A stretch of DNA of 64,000 nucleotides, from contig CM067569.1 of NCBI GenBank assembly GCA_034336665.1, positions 19,165,820 to 19,229,819 on the forward strand, in the 5' to 3' direction. The notes beneath the pieces were generated by a model. It saw nothing but the letters and a program-made list of their open reading frames with translations. It had not been told where the DNA came from and did no database searches. This document shows positions 1 through 12,200 of the stretch, one piece after another; the first letter of the stretch is position 1; each line of letters begins with the position of its first letter. Origin of the DNA: Luscinia megarhynchos. Lineage: Eukaryota > Chordata > Aves > Passeriformes > Turdidae. Position numbers and translations under genes: made by a program.

Positions 1-3000
1 CTGAAGCACATTTGTGTTGCTGTCTTGTGGAAGGTAGCAGCAAGAATTTAGGGTTCCTCAGATGTATAGAGAGACATAGTATAAAAGGTCTTGATGACAT
101 TTTGGTCAAGGAGCTGCAAAGCTGGTGATTAGCAAGTTTGTCTGGGAAGCCTGGGGTTTGTCTCTGATAAAGACATTTGACTTTATCAAAGCAGGTCCCT
201 GTGCTGCCTTCCTGTAACAACACAACTCCTGAGCTGCATGTGCAGAGCCATGTTCTGGGGAAGGGGCTTGGGCACCTCATTGCCCAGCTCATCCTGCTGA
301 AGTCCTTCCTTATATAACAATAACACCTTTACACAGCACAGTGTATTTTGTATATTTTTGTTATCTGCTTGGCAGATCCCAACTTGCATCATGTGCTCAC
401 TCCCTGTCACTCCACTTCCAGAGCCACACATTCAAAATTAGTTCCTTCTCCACCTGAAATTGCACAGTCTGTCTATCCTTCCCACATAAGGGCCAAAGTC
501 TTTGCTGGTAGAATTTAGTGGCATCCATTGCTCTTCACTGATGCTGCCAGTTGTTCTGCATGTTCCTGTTACATTGTCAGATCTTATTTATTGTATGCAG
601 CTGGTGTAATATGCACAAATCTACGTGGATATTTCCCAGGACTGTGTAACCAGCACAGCAAAATAATTGTTTCAGAGCATGGACAGAGTCCACCCAGATT
701 CTTCCATCAGATCATGAGCAATGGTCTGTTGTGAACTGCCAGTGGCATAAAGAGAAATTAGGTAAACAGAGACATTAAACTGAGAGCCTCCTTTCAAAGG
801 GTGAAATGCACACACATTCATCCAAACACAACATATATGCTTCACTACAAAATGGGACTTATGCAGGTTAAACTTTGCTTCTGTGTAGGACCAATTGTCC
901 CTTCTGGGCCACGTTCTTACCTCATACAAGTTGGTGTCTTCCACCCAAAGCCCTGTTGAGCTGAAATCTCACCTCCTCACTCCCCAAGCTAAGGATCTGG
1001 AGCTTTCCATCCAGTGACAAAAATTCCACATTTTTAATACTGCTTTGTTGCTATCATCACCAAATAAGAGTCTGTTCATCACGTGGTCTGCTCCTATATT
1101 TTTGTCAGAACAGAATTACAACAATTAGCTCTTGTTTCTCTCAAAGGTCTTCCTGTGGAGTAGGGAAATATAGTTTGTCTGAACTTCACTTGAGTATTGG
1201 TCATTTTCAATATGTTCCTGTTGCATTAAGGGAAAAATATGGGAGGCTCTCCCAGTGGTAAAAATAATACCTTTAATTTCTCATAGATGATAACTAGAGT
1301 CTGTCACCTATCAAAGTACCTACTTCAGCTTTCAAAGGTGCAGCTGTGAGTTCAGAACTGTATTTGCAGTACCTTTTCTGTTCACTGTGTTCTACTCATG
1401 CAGTTTTAACTTAATTATTACCCGCTGATTAAGCAGAACCATAAAAATCATAACAACAGCTACCATCACCAATGGGTCAAATTCAGACATGCAGTAGGGT
1501 GTGCAAATGCTGTAGGAGGAAGGGCACATGAAAGGGTGTGGGCTGGTGTTAAGGAAGAAAAATAACGATATCAATACACTGATTTTCACCAGAGGTCAAG
1601 CATACCTGATTGCATTCAGCTGACATAACAAAAGCCTCAACTTCAAAGAAAAGCTTTATTCCTCATAGGAACAGTTTCAAAAGCTATGAATGTCCAACAC
1701 TGAACTTCTGTCAGCTGTGAGGACAGGAATGTAAAGAAACACTTCATTAGATTCATTCAGATCTACTTCTTAATGGTACTGGCTGTTTGCCCCCATAAGT
1801 TTCAACTGTAAAAACACACACTTATCCAAAAAATAGTATCCTGGAAATGGGGAGGAAAAGGAAGAAGGATCAGTCTGGCAAGTTTTGTCTTGGCAAAATG
1901 AAAAAAAATAAAATGTTTCACAGCAACCAGAATGCAGTTTCACTCCAAGCTAGTCCTTTGTGATAGCGTATTAGATTTTCTTCCTACTACTCTTTAGAGT
2001 TGCATTTAACTTTTAAAATAATCAGTGTAATGGGAAAAATGAAAGCTAATTTTGCTTCTAAATGTTAGAAACTTCTTGAACTTCCCTGCATCACTATTTT
2101 TGGCTAAAAATTTAGTTTTCAGCCAAAACACAAGTTACCAATGATGGCAGTCACAGAGTCAGTGGTAGGAGGCAAAAGAAGGAATCATACAGCAGAGCTG
2201 TAAAGCCAGCAATGGGAATTACTCCTTTATTTTGTTACATATGTGGAACTGAGTGTGAAACACCCACAGAGCTGTCTCAAAACCCTTCCTCTGGTGTTCA
2301 TAATTGCACCTGAAAGGCACACGGAGATCCGTGTGATACCAACACATCATTTCCTCATTTGGGAGACAAACCAGCTGTCTTCTTCCATCACCCAAAATAA
2401 AGCATAGATAGGGATGTTGACAGTGGGGGATTCTCCAGAACTGGCCAAATCCCCCTGCAGATACCTGCAGTAAAGGGAAGCTGCTGGAAGCTCGTGGTGG
2501 TGGCTTGCCCAGGTCACATCACTGTCCCACGGAGCTGCAGTGCTGGAGACAGCCTTTCCTGGGACTGCTCCTTCCTGGCAGATGCCAGTCCATGACACCA
2601 TGGAGCATGGCACATCACACAGCCTATGCCAGGTGATCATCCATCACATTTATGTGTCTCCTTATTTCTGATCACAGGGACCAAGGTCTCTGAGCCAGGA
2701 CCCAGCCTCACATCACGCAGCAGATCTTCCTCACTGGTTTCACTTTTGAGTTATAGTTACAACTACAAGCTACAGCTGTAGCTCAGAAATCCTTTGGTAC
2801 TTTGTCTTGTGCTATGCAGGAAAAGGAAAGGTAGTTTGGGCCAAACCCAAAAGTAATAGATGCTCTGGAAAATCCTACTGGCAAAAATAAGAGGCTCATC
2901 TAAAGCACACAAGGGTTAAAGAATTTCTTCATCCAGCATAGAAGAAAGCATGCACTGAGAGACAAACCTCAGACAGGCAAGGACCTCTCATCAGGAAAGC

Positions 3001-4900
3001 AGGAGGCAAGATCCACAGTGCAGATCTGAGAGCAGAAAACAGCAGTGGTCCTGTGTGGCAGCTGTTCTTCCCACCAGTAAATAGGCTCAGCTCACCCTGA
3101 CTATCTGCAGAGCCAGTTGCCTGATGCAAACACCGTAATGTTTTGCATCAAGGTCTTGCTTCTGTACTGTTCACAGTGCTGGAAAAGGAGTTTCCCAGTT
3201 CCCCTCTAGTCTTTTCTATCTGTGCATTAAACAGAAGAAAACAGAGTAAAAGATGCTGAGAGAATTTTTGGGATGTATACCCCACTTTATGAATTTTTTT
3301 AAAATACTTCCTTTGTCAAGTGACATGTTGGATGGGAAGGTCAGATTTTCCACCTGTCCAAACATCACCTGATAGTTTTCTGAGGTAAAAATTGTCTTCT
3401 TTACACTTCAGAATTAATGTGTCTTTGAGATGAAAACAGTTCACAGCTGTATTATACATTAGAAACCATCATTCTACTTTTGTTCTATTCCTGGATTTAC
3501 AGGAAAAAAATAATTTCAGCATCAATAGGAGAGGGCCTCCAAGAGTAAAGAGACAAATAAATGGCCTAGAGTTCATAGCCAATTTTGAAACATCATCTTG
3601 CATAACCAAGAGTGTAGCCCAGGAACCAAGTCAAGGTAAAGCAAAGAGGAAATTTGCCCTACACACCATTACATTGTAGGCAATCTTGTTTATGGGAAAT
3701 GCTCCCAGAACCAGTCATGAATTGGAAAATCACATCCAGTCTTGGTATGACTCTCCATGGATGGAACACAGATGTGAGTTTGGTATCTTCAATTCTAAAC
3801 CACATGCACAGTGTTTCAGATATAACCTGTGCTCTTTCAATCTCAAAGATAGATTTCCTCAAACTAGCATCAGTGTTGACTAAAAGGCAGCAGCATAAAA
3901 GGAAAATACTTTTGAGGAAGCAGTCTACCAGATCTCTAGCTCACACAAAAAAAAGTTTTGTGTTGATTTCATCTTCCTCAGATCAAGCCCTGCATTTGGA
4001 AATCCAATTTTAACAGCACTGCTTCTAAGCTAATCAGATAAACACCATGCATGCTGCTGCTCAGGAGCAGTCAAGCATAGCATGAACTTCAGCAGTTCAG
4101 CATTTTGTGCTGCATCTACCCTGCACCATCACCTGCCAGCACTGGGCAAACACAGGGAGAGTGCCTGTCCACAGGGAAGACCCTTGACACTGCATGTGGA
4201 CATGGGTTCTCTCCCCTGTTGCTCATGGTGCTTTAGGAAAATGTGACCAACCATAAGCACAATGCCAACCATAAGCAGAACTTCTTGTGAGCAAATTAGC
4301 TGTCTTGCTTTCAGAAATTCAAACTTTTTAAAGCCCTTATTTACTAAAATTGAGGCAAAAAAATTCAGAAGCAAACAAGTGTCTCTGTGTTGCCTCTTGG
4401 CTTTGGAAATGGGAAGACTAACTACAATTTTTCCTCTCCACAGTATTTCTTTCTGCGACTGTCAGGCCAACAACACAATGACCTAAATCAAGATGTCCCT
4501 GAGTCCATAATTTCTGTCATTCTACAACCATGTCAGTCATTGGGGTCCTCTATTTCTATTATGTCCACATAATGGCCTTTACCCTTTTGGAAGATCTCTA
4601 AGGCCAGCTATGCAGATTTGGGAATATTTGCCAGAAATGAGAATAATGTCCAGCTTCCGGTGCTTGTCCCAAACCTCATCTTTAAAGCTCCACAGAAACA
4701 GCAGAAGGCCACCAGAAAGCAGCTGTGTTTTTCAAAGACTGTACTCTATTGTTTCCCAAAGGCTTCCAGCAAACACGCTCTTCTGGATCTCCCAAACATG
4801 CTAGAAGATTGCCATGCATGTTTGTAATGGCCCAGTGTTCCAGCTAGGGATTTATTTTGTTCTCCCATCTCCCTTCTGTGGTTTTTTTTTAAAAAACAGC
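1..4900. other. Gene-desert sequence, nothing recognised
   Basis: This is ordinary unique-looking sequence of moderate AT content. All open frames are short, lack family resemblance and have no supporting splice context. I see no CpG island and no clear transposon. Confidence 0.7.
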
Positions 4901-5345
4901 ATCACAGCATAGCAGCCACCACTGCTGCAGCAGCTCTGTGCAAGTCACATCAATTCCATTCCCAGGGGTGCAAACCAATTTCTCTTGTTTTTCCGCCCGT
5001 CTCTCTGGCTGAACCTCCAGCAGCCTTCAATCCCATTAATCCAAGCACTGCTGGCGATGACGAAGACTGATTTCACCAGCAAACGATCAATTTGTATCTC
5101 TCCCCCTTTTTTTCTTTCTTCCCCTTTTTTTTTTTTTTTTTTTTTTATGGTGTGATGTACAAAATATCATGAAAAAGGCGTTAGTGGTGATAGTTCCACA
5201 ACAGTGAAATAATAGAGTAATAAGGCAATCCACTTTTGACCTTGCAGGACAGCTAATTCATCTACCCATCTATCTTAATTATTCCCTGGGTTACAAAAGA
5301 GAAACTGTACAATTCATTCATTCCACGGTGACAATTCCATTTTCC
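4900..5345. promoter_or_regulatory. Candidate conserved regulatory element (about 57 kb upstream of PAX2)
   Basis: Two segments flank a 22-T run at 5125-5146. The left one carries a bicoid-type TAATCC (5037-5042), an isolated CpG pair near GATGACGAAG, and AACGATCAATTT. The right one carries TTAATTATT and AATTCATTCATTCC. CpGs kept outside an island and clustered homeodomain cores suggest constraint. This is inference only. Confidence 0.35.
5125..5146. repeat. Poly-T run (22)
   Basis: An uninterrupted T run follows a T/C-rich lead-in from about 5101. It has no adjacent recognisable retroelement body. Confidence 0.95.
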
Positions 5346-8300
5346 ACCCCCAGTACAGCACCATCCTTTCTCTGCAGTGATCCTGCCATAGACCACATCC
5401 CTCCTCAGCCTACTCACACCAGCCCTGATGCAAACAGTCACTGAAGGCCTGATCCAAGCCTGCTGAAGTTGACCAAGTCAGGTCCTTGTTGGCCCCAGTG
5501 CACTCCAGTCCATGCCCTTCCATACTTGCACCTCATTTCTAAGCAAACAAGGAGTCAGCCACCTCCACAAGCCATATTAAAAGTGGAATTTCTGGCAGAA
5601 TAGACAGGTGTGCAGACAGGCTAACTTTGCCCTGGGAGAATGATCTTTTCAGATCTTCTCTCATGTTTCTGGGAAAGAAGGTATCTTACACAAAGGTACA
5701 TTCTGTCTCAGAAAAGTCTGTCTGCACTAGATGAGAGCAAGATAGGACCTCTGAATTCGGAGGGAACATTGTGATAAATGTACAGAGAAGGCATAGACCA
5801 CACAGTTGGAGGTGAGTCAAAGAGCATTTTCTGATGGCACTGTTTTAAGTTTTGCTTTGCATCATTTGCTGGATATTAATTTTTCTTGGGAGCTAGTATC
5901 TGAGTCTTAAATACCTTACAACCTGGTTTTCTTGCTGCTTCCCCCTGGAGGTTGAATACAACTTGCCCATTTTTAGACATGGCATATAGAAGTAGACTGT
6001 TTGCACACAACTCTCTAACCAGCAAGAAGAGTTTGGTGTGAATGAATGCCTCCTACCATGCTCAGAAAAAGCCAAGGTTAGTCTTCACCTCCAACAGGAA
6101 AAGGGGTCTGCTGTCATTTGTGATGCCAAAGTTTGACAACATCCCTTACAGCCTAACAGCTGCCAGGAAGAAAGTGGAAAACTGGCCACAAGAGGAGGTA
6201 AGGGGGATGGTGCTTCAAAGGGACTAGGGGCAATTGAAACAAATCCCATCAAGTCTTGGCTGTTTCTCCAGTGAGTTAAGTTGAAAAAAAAAAAAAAAAG
6301 CAGGGGAAATCCCCATAAGGGACAGCTGTTTCCAGTCAGGTTTGTCCTGCTGAGAGTAGTCTCCACTGATGATATATCCTTGAAGACTTGCACTTTCCTA
6401 GCATCTGACTTCCCTCTTTTTAAGGTCATCTTTGGACTACAGCTCACTTTGTTCCTCTACTTAGCATCTTCATATTCCCTTTGGACTTTGGAGAAAGCCA
6501 GACTTCTTTCCTCTCGTCTTCCTCATCTGTCCCCCTTGCCTCACTTTACTCTCTTCTTACTGCTCAAGCCTGTATTTCTGTTTGTCTTTCCAATATCCAA
6601 TTCTCCTTACCTACCACATACACTCCTCTCTTCCTCAAAGCCACTAACTTCAGCACTTCATTCCTCTGTCTGTAACAGGTCTTTTTAGCTTCATTTCCTT
6701 TGCTGCCTGGTTTCTCTGCCTCTGTTACATTGGTCTCCAGTTTTGGCTGCCCTACAGTAACAATTCCCTTCTCTTTTTCACATTCCCCCTCTCACCTTCT
6801 GCACTCCTCCACTTGTCCCACATAGCCCATCCACACTTTTGATTCACAAAAGCAACTTAAATCTTCCACCAACTTCACTCTGCTGATACATCCTCTGTTC
6901 CCTTCTGTCTTTTCCCACTCTTACCTTCATATCCCCCCTATTGTTGTTTTCATACTTACTGCCATTCTCACCAACCTACTCTGCTTCCTCCTCCCCATAA
7001 ACTTTTGCATGAGTAGACAACCAATTTCTTTTTTCATCTCGTCTAATCTGAGATCACAATCTCTTAAGAGATGTAGGCACATCTTCTTGCTTGACATTTA
7101 TCCTGCACCTTGTCAGTGTGCAGTGCTTTGAGTGACTATTATTAATACATTAGTAATACAAAGACACCACCTTGGGTTCAGGTATCCCTGAGACACAGAT
7201 TGCTCCAAGCATCTAAGTGCATCAGGGTAGTATTAGGGCTGATTTCCCCTTTGTTACAGTTTTCCTCTAAGACTGCCCCAGCAGTTCTTCTCAGGAAAAA
7301 GACCCTGGGTTAGAATGTAAACTAAGAGGAAAGACAATACCCCACATCCCAGAGCAGATGAGCAGAACTGGAGCCTAAAGTCAGGTGTACCCAGGGATAG
7401 CATGAAAATCCACCCTGATGATAGCAAATACCCAGGACATGACATAGATGTCTTCAAATCCCTTAGTGCAGAGGTGCCTACTGACATCAGCTCCTCTGAA
7501 GAGACCCAAAGTCAGTTAATAGGAGCTTGGCACAGAAATGTGGGCAGAATTCAGGCCAGCTGAATACAGCCCTGGATGCACTGAGCAGTGAAAAGAGCAA
7601 AGCAGAAGGCAAAGCCTGGACCAGTGATGCTGCTTCACTGCCACATGTATGGCCTTGTGCTCTGTGCCTTGATGTGCATTTCAACAGAACCTGCATCATA
7701 AGTCCAGGCTCTTTGGAGGCAGCAAGTGGATGCAAAGATGAGGTCTACAGTGAGTAATGTTATAGCAGGACATAGATCATCTGTGAGTGAAAGTACCAGT
7801 AGCAAAGCAGGGCAAGCTGATTAACAGGTATAGCTGACACAGGCTGCTGCAAGCTGGTACACTGGAAAGAGCCTGTGCCATAACTTCCCCGAGTCCCAGC
7901 AGAGAAGCTGTACAGTACCACCCTGCAGAGTGACACATAACTGCTTTCCCAGTTAAGACACTGACTACCAGCTGAGGAGCATGGATTTCAGTCACTGACT
8001 GACACAGGTAAGGCACTCTTAGTTGGCCAGCTTCTCTCTGTTAGCACATCTACAGGATGATAACAGTGATGGCCCATGAGCCCTGGCATAATGTGATATT
8101 TTTTTTCCACAACTGAGAATTCATACTGGATAAGTATCAGGCTCCCCTCAAGAATTAACCTTTCTGCACCTCCTGCCACGCTGGTACTTCTGGTATGCAG
8201 GAACATTTCCCACCTCAGGCATAGTTACTAGCCTCCTTCTTGGCATTGGATATGGAGTATAGCTAGACAGGTGAATGCTTTGATCTTCTTGATGGCTGGT

Positions 8301-8650
8301 GCACATACAAAGCTTTTGGAGTCATGTACTTCCTTGTTCCCCAGGAGAGCAAAGTTTCTTGCTCAGCTGAAAATTAACTTCTGGAGTTTGTACTTGCTCA
8401 CTTCCTCTTAAATGGCCTGCAAAACAGCTCTGAAAGCCAAGTATTACATTCCCTGGATCCCATGTCTGCCTTTTCCCAGGCACTCCTCAAGACAAAAGAG
8501 AGGGAGAAAGGTGAATGGAAGATTAAGAAGAACAGTGGTGCTGGCCAAAGAAGTTTCAAAGGCAAGAAAAAGGAAAATGGAATGAGAGGAGAGTGAAGGA
8601 GAGAAAAAGGAGTGGAGGGAGAGAGGGAGCAGCAATAATAAGGTCATTTG
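5346..8650. other. Gene-desert sequence with low-complexity stretches
   Basis: No exon is recognised. It contains a 16-A run (6284-6299), a long pyrimidine-rich stretch (about 6480-7000) and a purine-rich stretch (about 8490-8640). Open frames here are short and composition-driven. Confidence 0.65.
6480..7000. repeat. Pyrimidine-rich low-complexity stretch
   Basis: The + strand is strongly enriched in C and T over about 500 bases (TCTTCC, CCTCTC, TTCCTT words) without a fixed repeat unit. It gives spurious Ser/Leu/Pro-rich frames. Confidence 0.7.
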
Positions 8651-8654
8651 TTAC

Positions 8655-9215
8655 AGGAGCTACTCCTAGTCTGTGTGTATGTAACACAATTTGAGCTAAT
8701 TGTGTTGCCCTCACTTTGGGGACGTTGCTGTCTGTCTCTGAAGCTTTTTCTAATTTCCCCCCTTAATGTACGATTTCAGAATCTTTCATTCTAATGATTT
8801 TAATGCAATCAGCAAAACTATGCATGTAATTGTCTTTGGCACAGCACTCGCTGGAGTGGCACTCGGGGACAGCTCCCTGAACCCAGGACTCCGACAGGAG
8901 AATGCAAAACAGGCCTGTTTTCAATCACCACGGCAGAAGGCAGCCGGCAACGTCTGCGAAAGGCTGCCGAAAAAAAACATTTGTCGGAAGACAATGACAA
9001 AAAAGGGGGTCTCAGCTCGGTGCTATTCAGAGACAATTTGTAAGCACGGCTGTTGAAGTCGATCCAAAGGCTCCGGAACAGCTGGAGCTTTGCAGTGATT
9101 GATAAGTGCGCCCAGGAGAACTTCATTTCTGCCTGAATGAAGACAAAAGCCCCGCGATGCTGGGCGGATGGGTAATGTCACTATCATTAAGTAGTGAGAG
9201 TGGATATGCCAGACC
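8655..9215. promoter_or_regulatory. Strong candidate conserved regulatory element (about 53 kb upstream of PAX2)
   Basis: This block stands out from its flanks by many isolated CpGs outside any island and by stacked developmental motifs. There is a perfect 8-bp inverted repeat at 8684-8705 (ACACAATT ... AATTGTGT) containing opposed SOX-type ACAAT/ATTGT half sites. There are also ATTCTAATGATTTTAATG, ATGCATGTAATTG, GACAATTTGT and a PBX-type TGATTGAT at 9096-9103. Enhancer function is inferred. Confidence 0.5.
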
Positions 9216-12200
9216 TTCAGATGGGGACACAGTCAGGGCTGTGAGGAGAGGTCAGGGCACCCTCCCTTCCTCCCCATCACCGCCAGCTCTCTCCCCTCCC
9301 TGGCTCCCCCGCTCCTCTCACACACACGTTCTGGACAAACACCCCCTCTGCTAATGGTAATGCCCCTATAATAGAAGTTCCCCTGCTTATAAGTACAGAC
9401 CATAGGTCTCTCCTTCTCCTCTTCATAACTGCTCTGCACACATTCCTTCCAGTCCTTAAGAGCTGGTTCAGACTGTAGGTGCTCTGGGCCATCCACATGC
9501 ACCTTTTCCACGTCTGATGTCACTGTTGCTCATGATCTCCCACTCAGAAGACACCACCCTTGAGAGCCATCTTCAGTACCCTTACTTGGGTGATTCCCAC
9601 CAAAGGCTGCTTGTCTCCTTCATCCCTGTATTCCTCAGTAATATCCTCTGAAATCCAAAGCCTGCATTTCTAAAATCAAGTCCAGCTGAAATTTTTGGGC
9701 AACCCTGTGAAAAGAGCATCAGCACATGAGAAGAAAGTATGTAAAATACAAAGCTGATCACAGTGGAATTGAATCTGGCATCTGTGTGCTTTGCACTGAA
9801 TCTCAACTGCTTAAGGTTTATCTGTTTTGGGAGGTTTGCTGACACAGTTTCTTATTACCTGCAGAGTTACCACATCTCACATGCAGTCATCATGAAGAGT
9901 GTTGGAGACAAGTGAACAAACTAAGACCTCAGCTTTCACTCTGTGCACTTCTCACAGTGAAGAAAAAGCTGGAAGATCGAATGCAAGTTGTTCTGAAACA
10001 AGCACCAATATTAAACGACCCTTTGAATATTGAATTACCTTTGGTGCTGCCCACAGCTACCCAAATTCAAGAGCTGGCTCCTCAGTTTCTACATATTCTG
10101 TAGCCAGGATGTTGGACACCCCTGAAACTCTGCAGTACAGCTGGGAATCAGCAGTGCACCACAGAAGCCATCAGAGAACAGTACACAGCAAGGGTGACAT
10201 TGCTACAGGAAGGAGAACAAACTGCCTGAAATTTCTCAGTTAACTACTAGTTAGATGACACAACCTAAGAACACTCAGAGCTACAGTTCCTCAGTGGGGA
10301 TCCCAGCACAGGATACTGTCACCAGCCACAGTGACTAATCACCAAGGGAGACGAACCTGAAGAAAGATGAGAAGCTTAGAGTCAGGAGGTCTGGGACTGT
10401 TTCCAAACTCTATTACTGACCTGAATCAAATCACACCCACTCTGCTGTATATTTTTTCCCCCACTTTTCTGCTCAAGAGCTCTGCAGCACAGGACCCAGG
10501 CTGCTGTTCAGCTGTACATTAACTACAGCAACAACATCCCACCCTGAGCTGAAACTATAATCTGCCTCAGCAGCAACATTTCCAAAAATCCCTATTCTAC
10601 CAGCACCCAGCATATTCCTGCTTTGTTGCCACCATGTCAGAAGCCATAAACAAAAGTTGCTCAGGGAAAGCAACACCAGTTATCAGATTGTCACTTCCCC
10701 TCTGCAGTGCAGCTCAGACCCCTTTGAATCTTTTATGAGCACCACCACCATCACTCCCTTGATTCCCATACCCTTCACAGTACTGTGCTGCCCTAAGGGA
10801 GGGAGCTGAGACACCTAGAGATGCCCTTTGCCAGTTGCTCAGTTTTGTCAATTAACTATTTAGAGCCCAGGAGGCATAAACTCACTTTTCCCCTACTCAA
10901 TGACACCTGTGTCAGTAATCCCATGCCATCTCAGACTGTTAGTTCTTTGGGCAAAGGAAAGCTTTGTACAAAGTCCACCATGTGCCCAGGCCTCTATACC
11001 ACCACAGGAAGCAGCAGCAGCCCATACAGCTCCAGCTCACACACAGAGATGCCTGACATCCCTCTGTGCCTTCTGTGGGTGGCATTACTGTCAGTCTCCC
11101 TCCACTTTCCAAACTCTAGAAACCTCTTGCTGAACCAAAATGGTTTTTTTTTAACTGACACCCAGCCAACATCTTGCACTCTCTGCAAGGTGATGGAATA
11201 GCACAGGCCAGTGATCAGCAGGAAAGCCAGTTCCCACTGGCCTGCAGAGGAGCACCAGCCCCACTGCTATTTGTCCATGTCCTCGGGAATCTCCACATTC
11301 AGCACTGTCCTTGCCAAAGCCACCAGGAAAATGTGCACATCATTCCCCAGCCTCACTGTCCCCAGAGCTGGCACTGGCTGCCTGTCCTGCCTGCTCAGAC
11401 AGCTGAGCAGAGCCCTGCAGTGCTGGGGGGATCCCAGCCCTCTGGCAAATGCTTTGGGGGCCCCTTGTGGGCATCCTTCCTGAGCTGGCAGCCCAGCTGG
11501 ATGCAGCAGGAGAACATCTCTTGTAGCCTTTCTGCAGCAGGGGAGTCACTGCAGACCCTTTCTGGAAAGGGAAATAGAGGCATTCCAACAGCTTAGTGGT
11601 CCCTGTCAGCCAAGGAAAAGAACAGAATCCCAAAGGCCCATTGGTTTACAGCTGCTGATTTCCATTGAGCAAGACCATTTCACTTTCTAGACCTCCACCC
11701 TGCAGGCAGTTGTGACAATACAGAACCTACTTCTGCAGGCAGAGGTCACTTTTCAGGGCCTGCACATCCACCACCAGCACTACCAGTAACATGTCAGAGC
11801 AAAACTTTAGCAGTGAGAAGCAAGATACCCAGATTTAATGAACTAATCTAGACCAGCAGAGACTTTATTACAACTAAGTAAAGACCTCCAACCTCCACTC
11901 AAACTCAGTCAGTCCTAAGCCTCCAGAAAAGTGATTTTCCATTGCAGTAATATATTCCCCACAAGACACTCCATTTGTCATAGCTACCAGGTTCCAGCTT
12001 CTAGCAGAAAAAAATTGCCCAAGCATCTTACTGCTGTAAGGCTTCCTGTTCCTGATTTTTGTTCCCAGAAAAGAATTTGGCAAAGTTTTCATTTGTATTT
12101 TCCCAGTCAAATCTGGCATGTCTGTTTAACCTGATCCTTCCAGTGACTGTCATTCACATTTCAGTTGCCACCTGTAGCATGACTGACAATATTGTCAGGT

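Noticed and set aside
6281..6305. Poly-A run as the tail of a processed retrocopy
   Set aside because: No coding remnant, target-site duplication or retroelement body could be recognised next to it.
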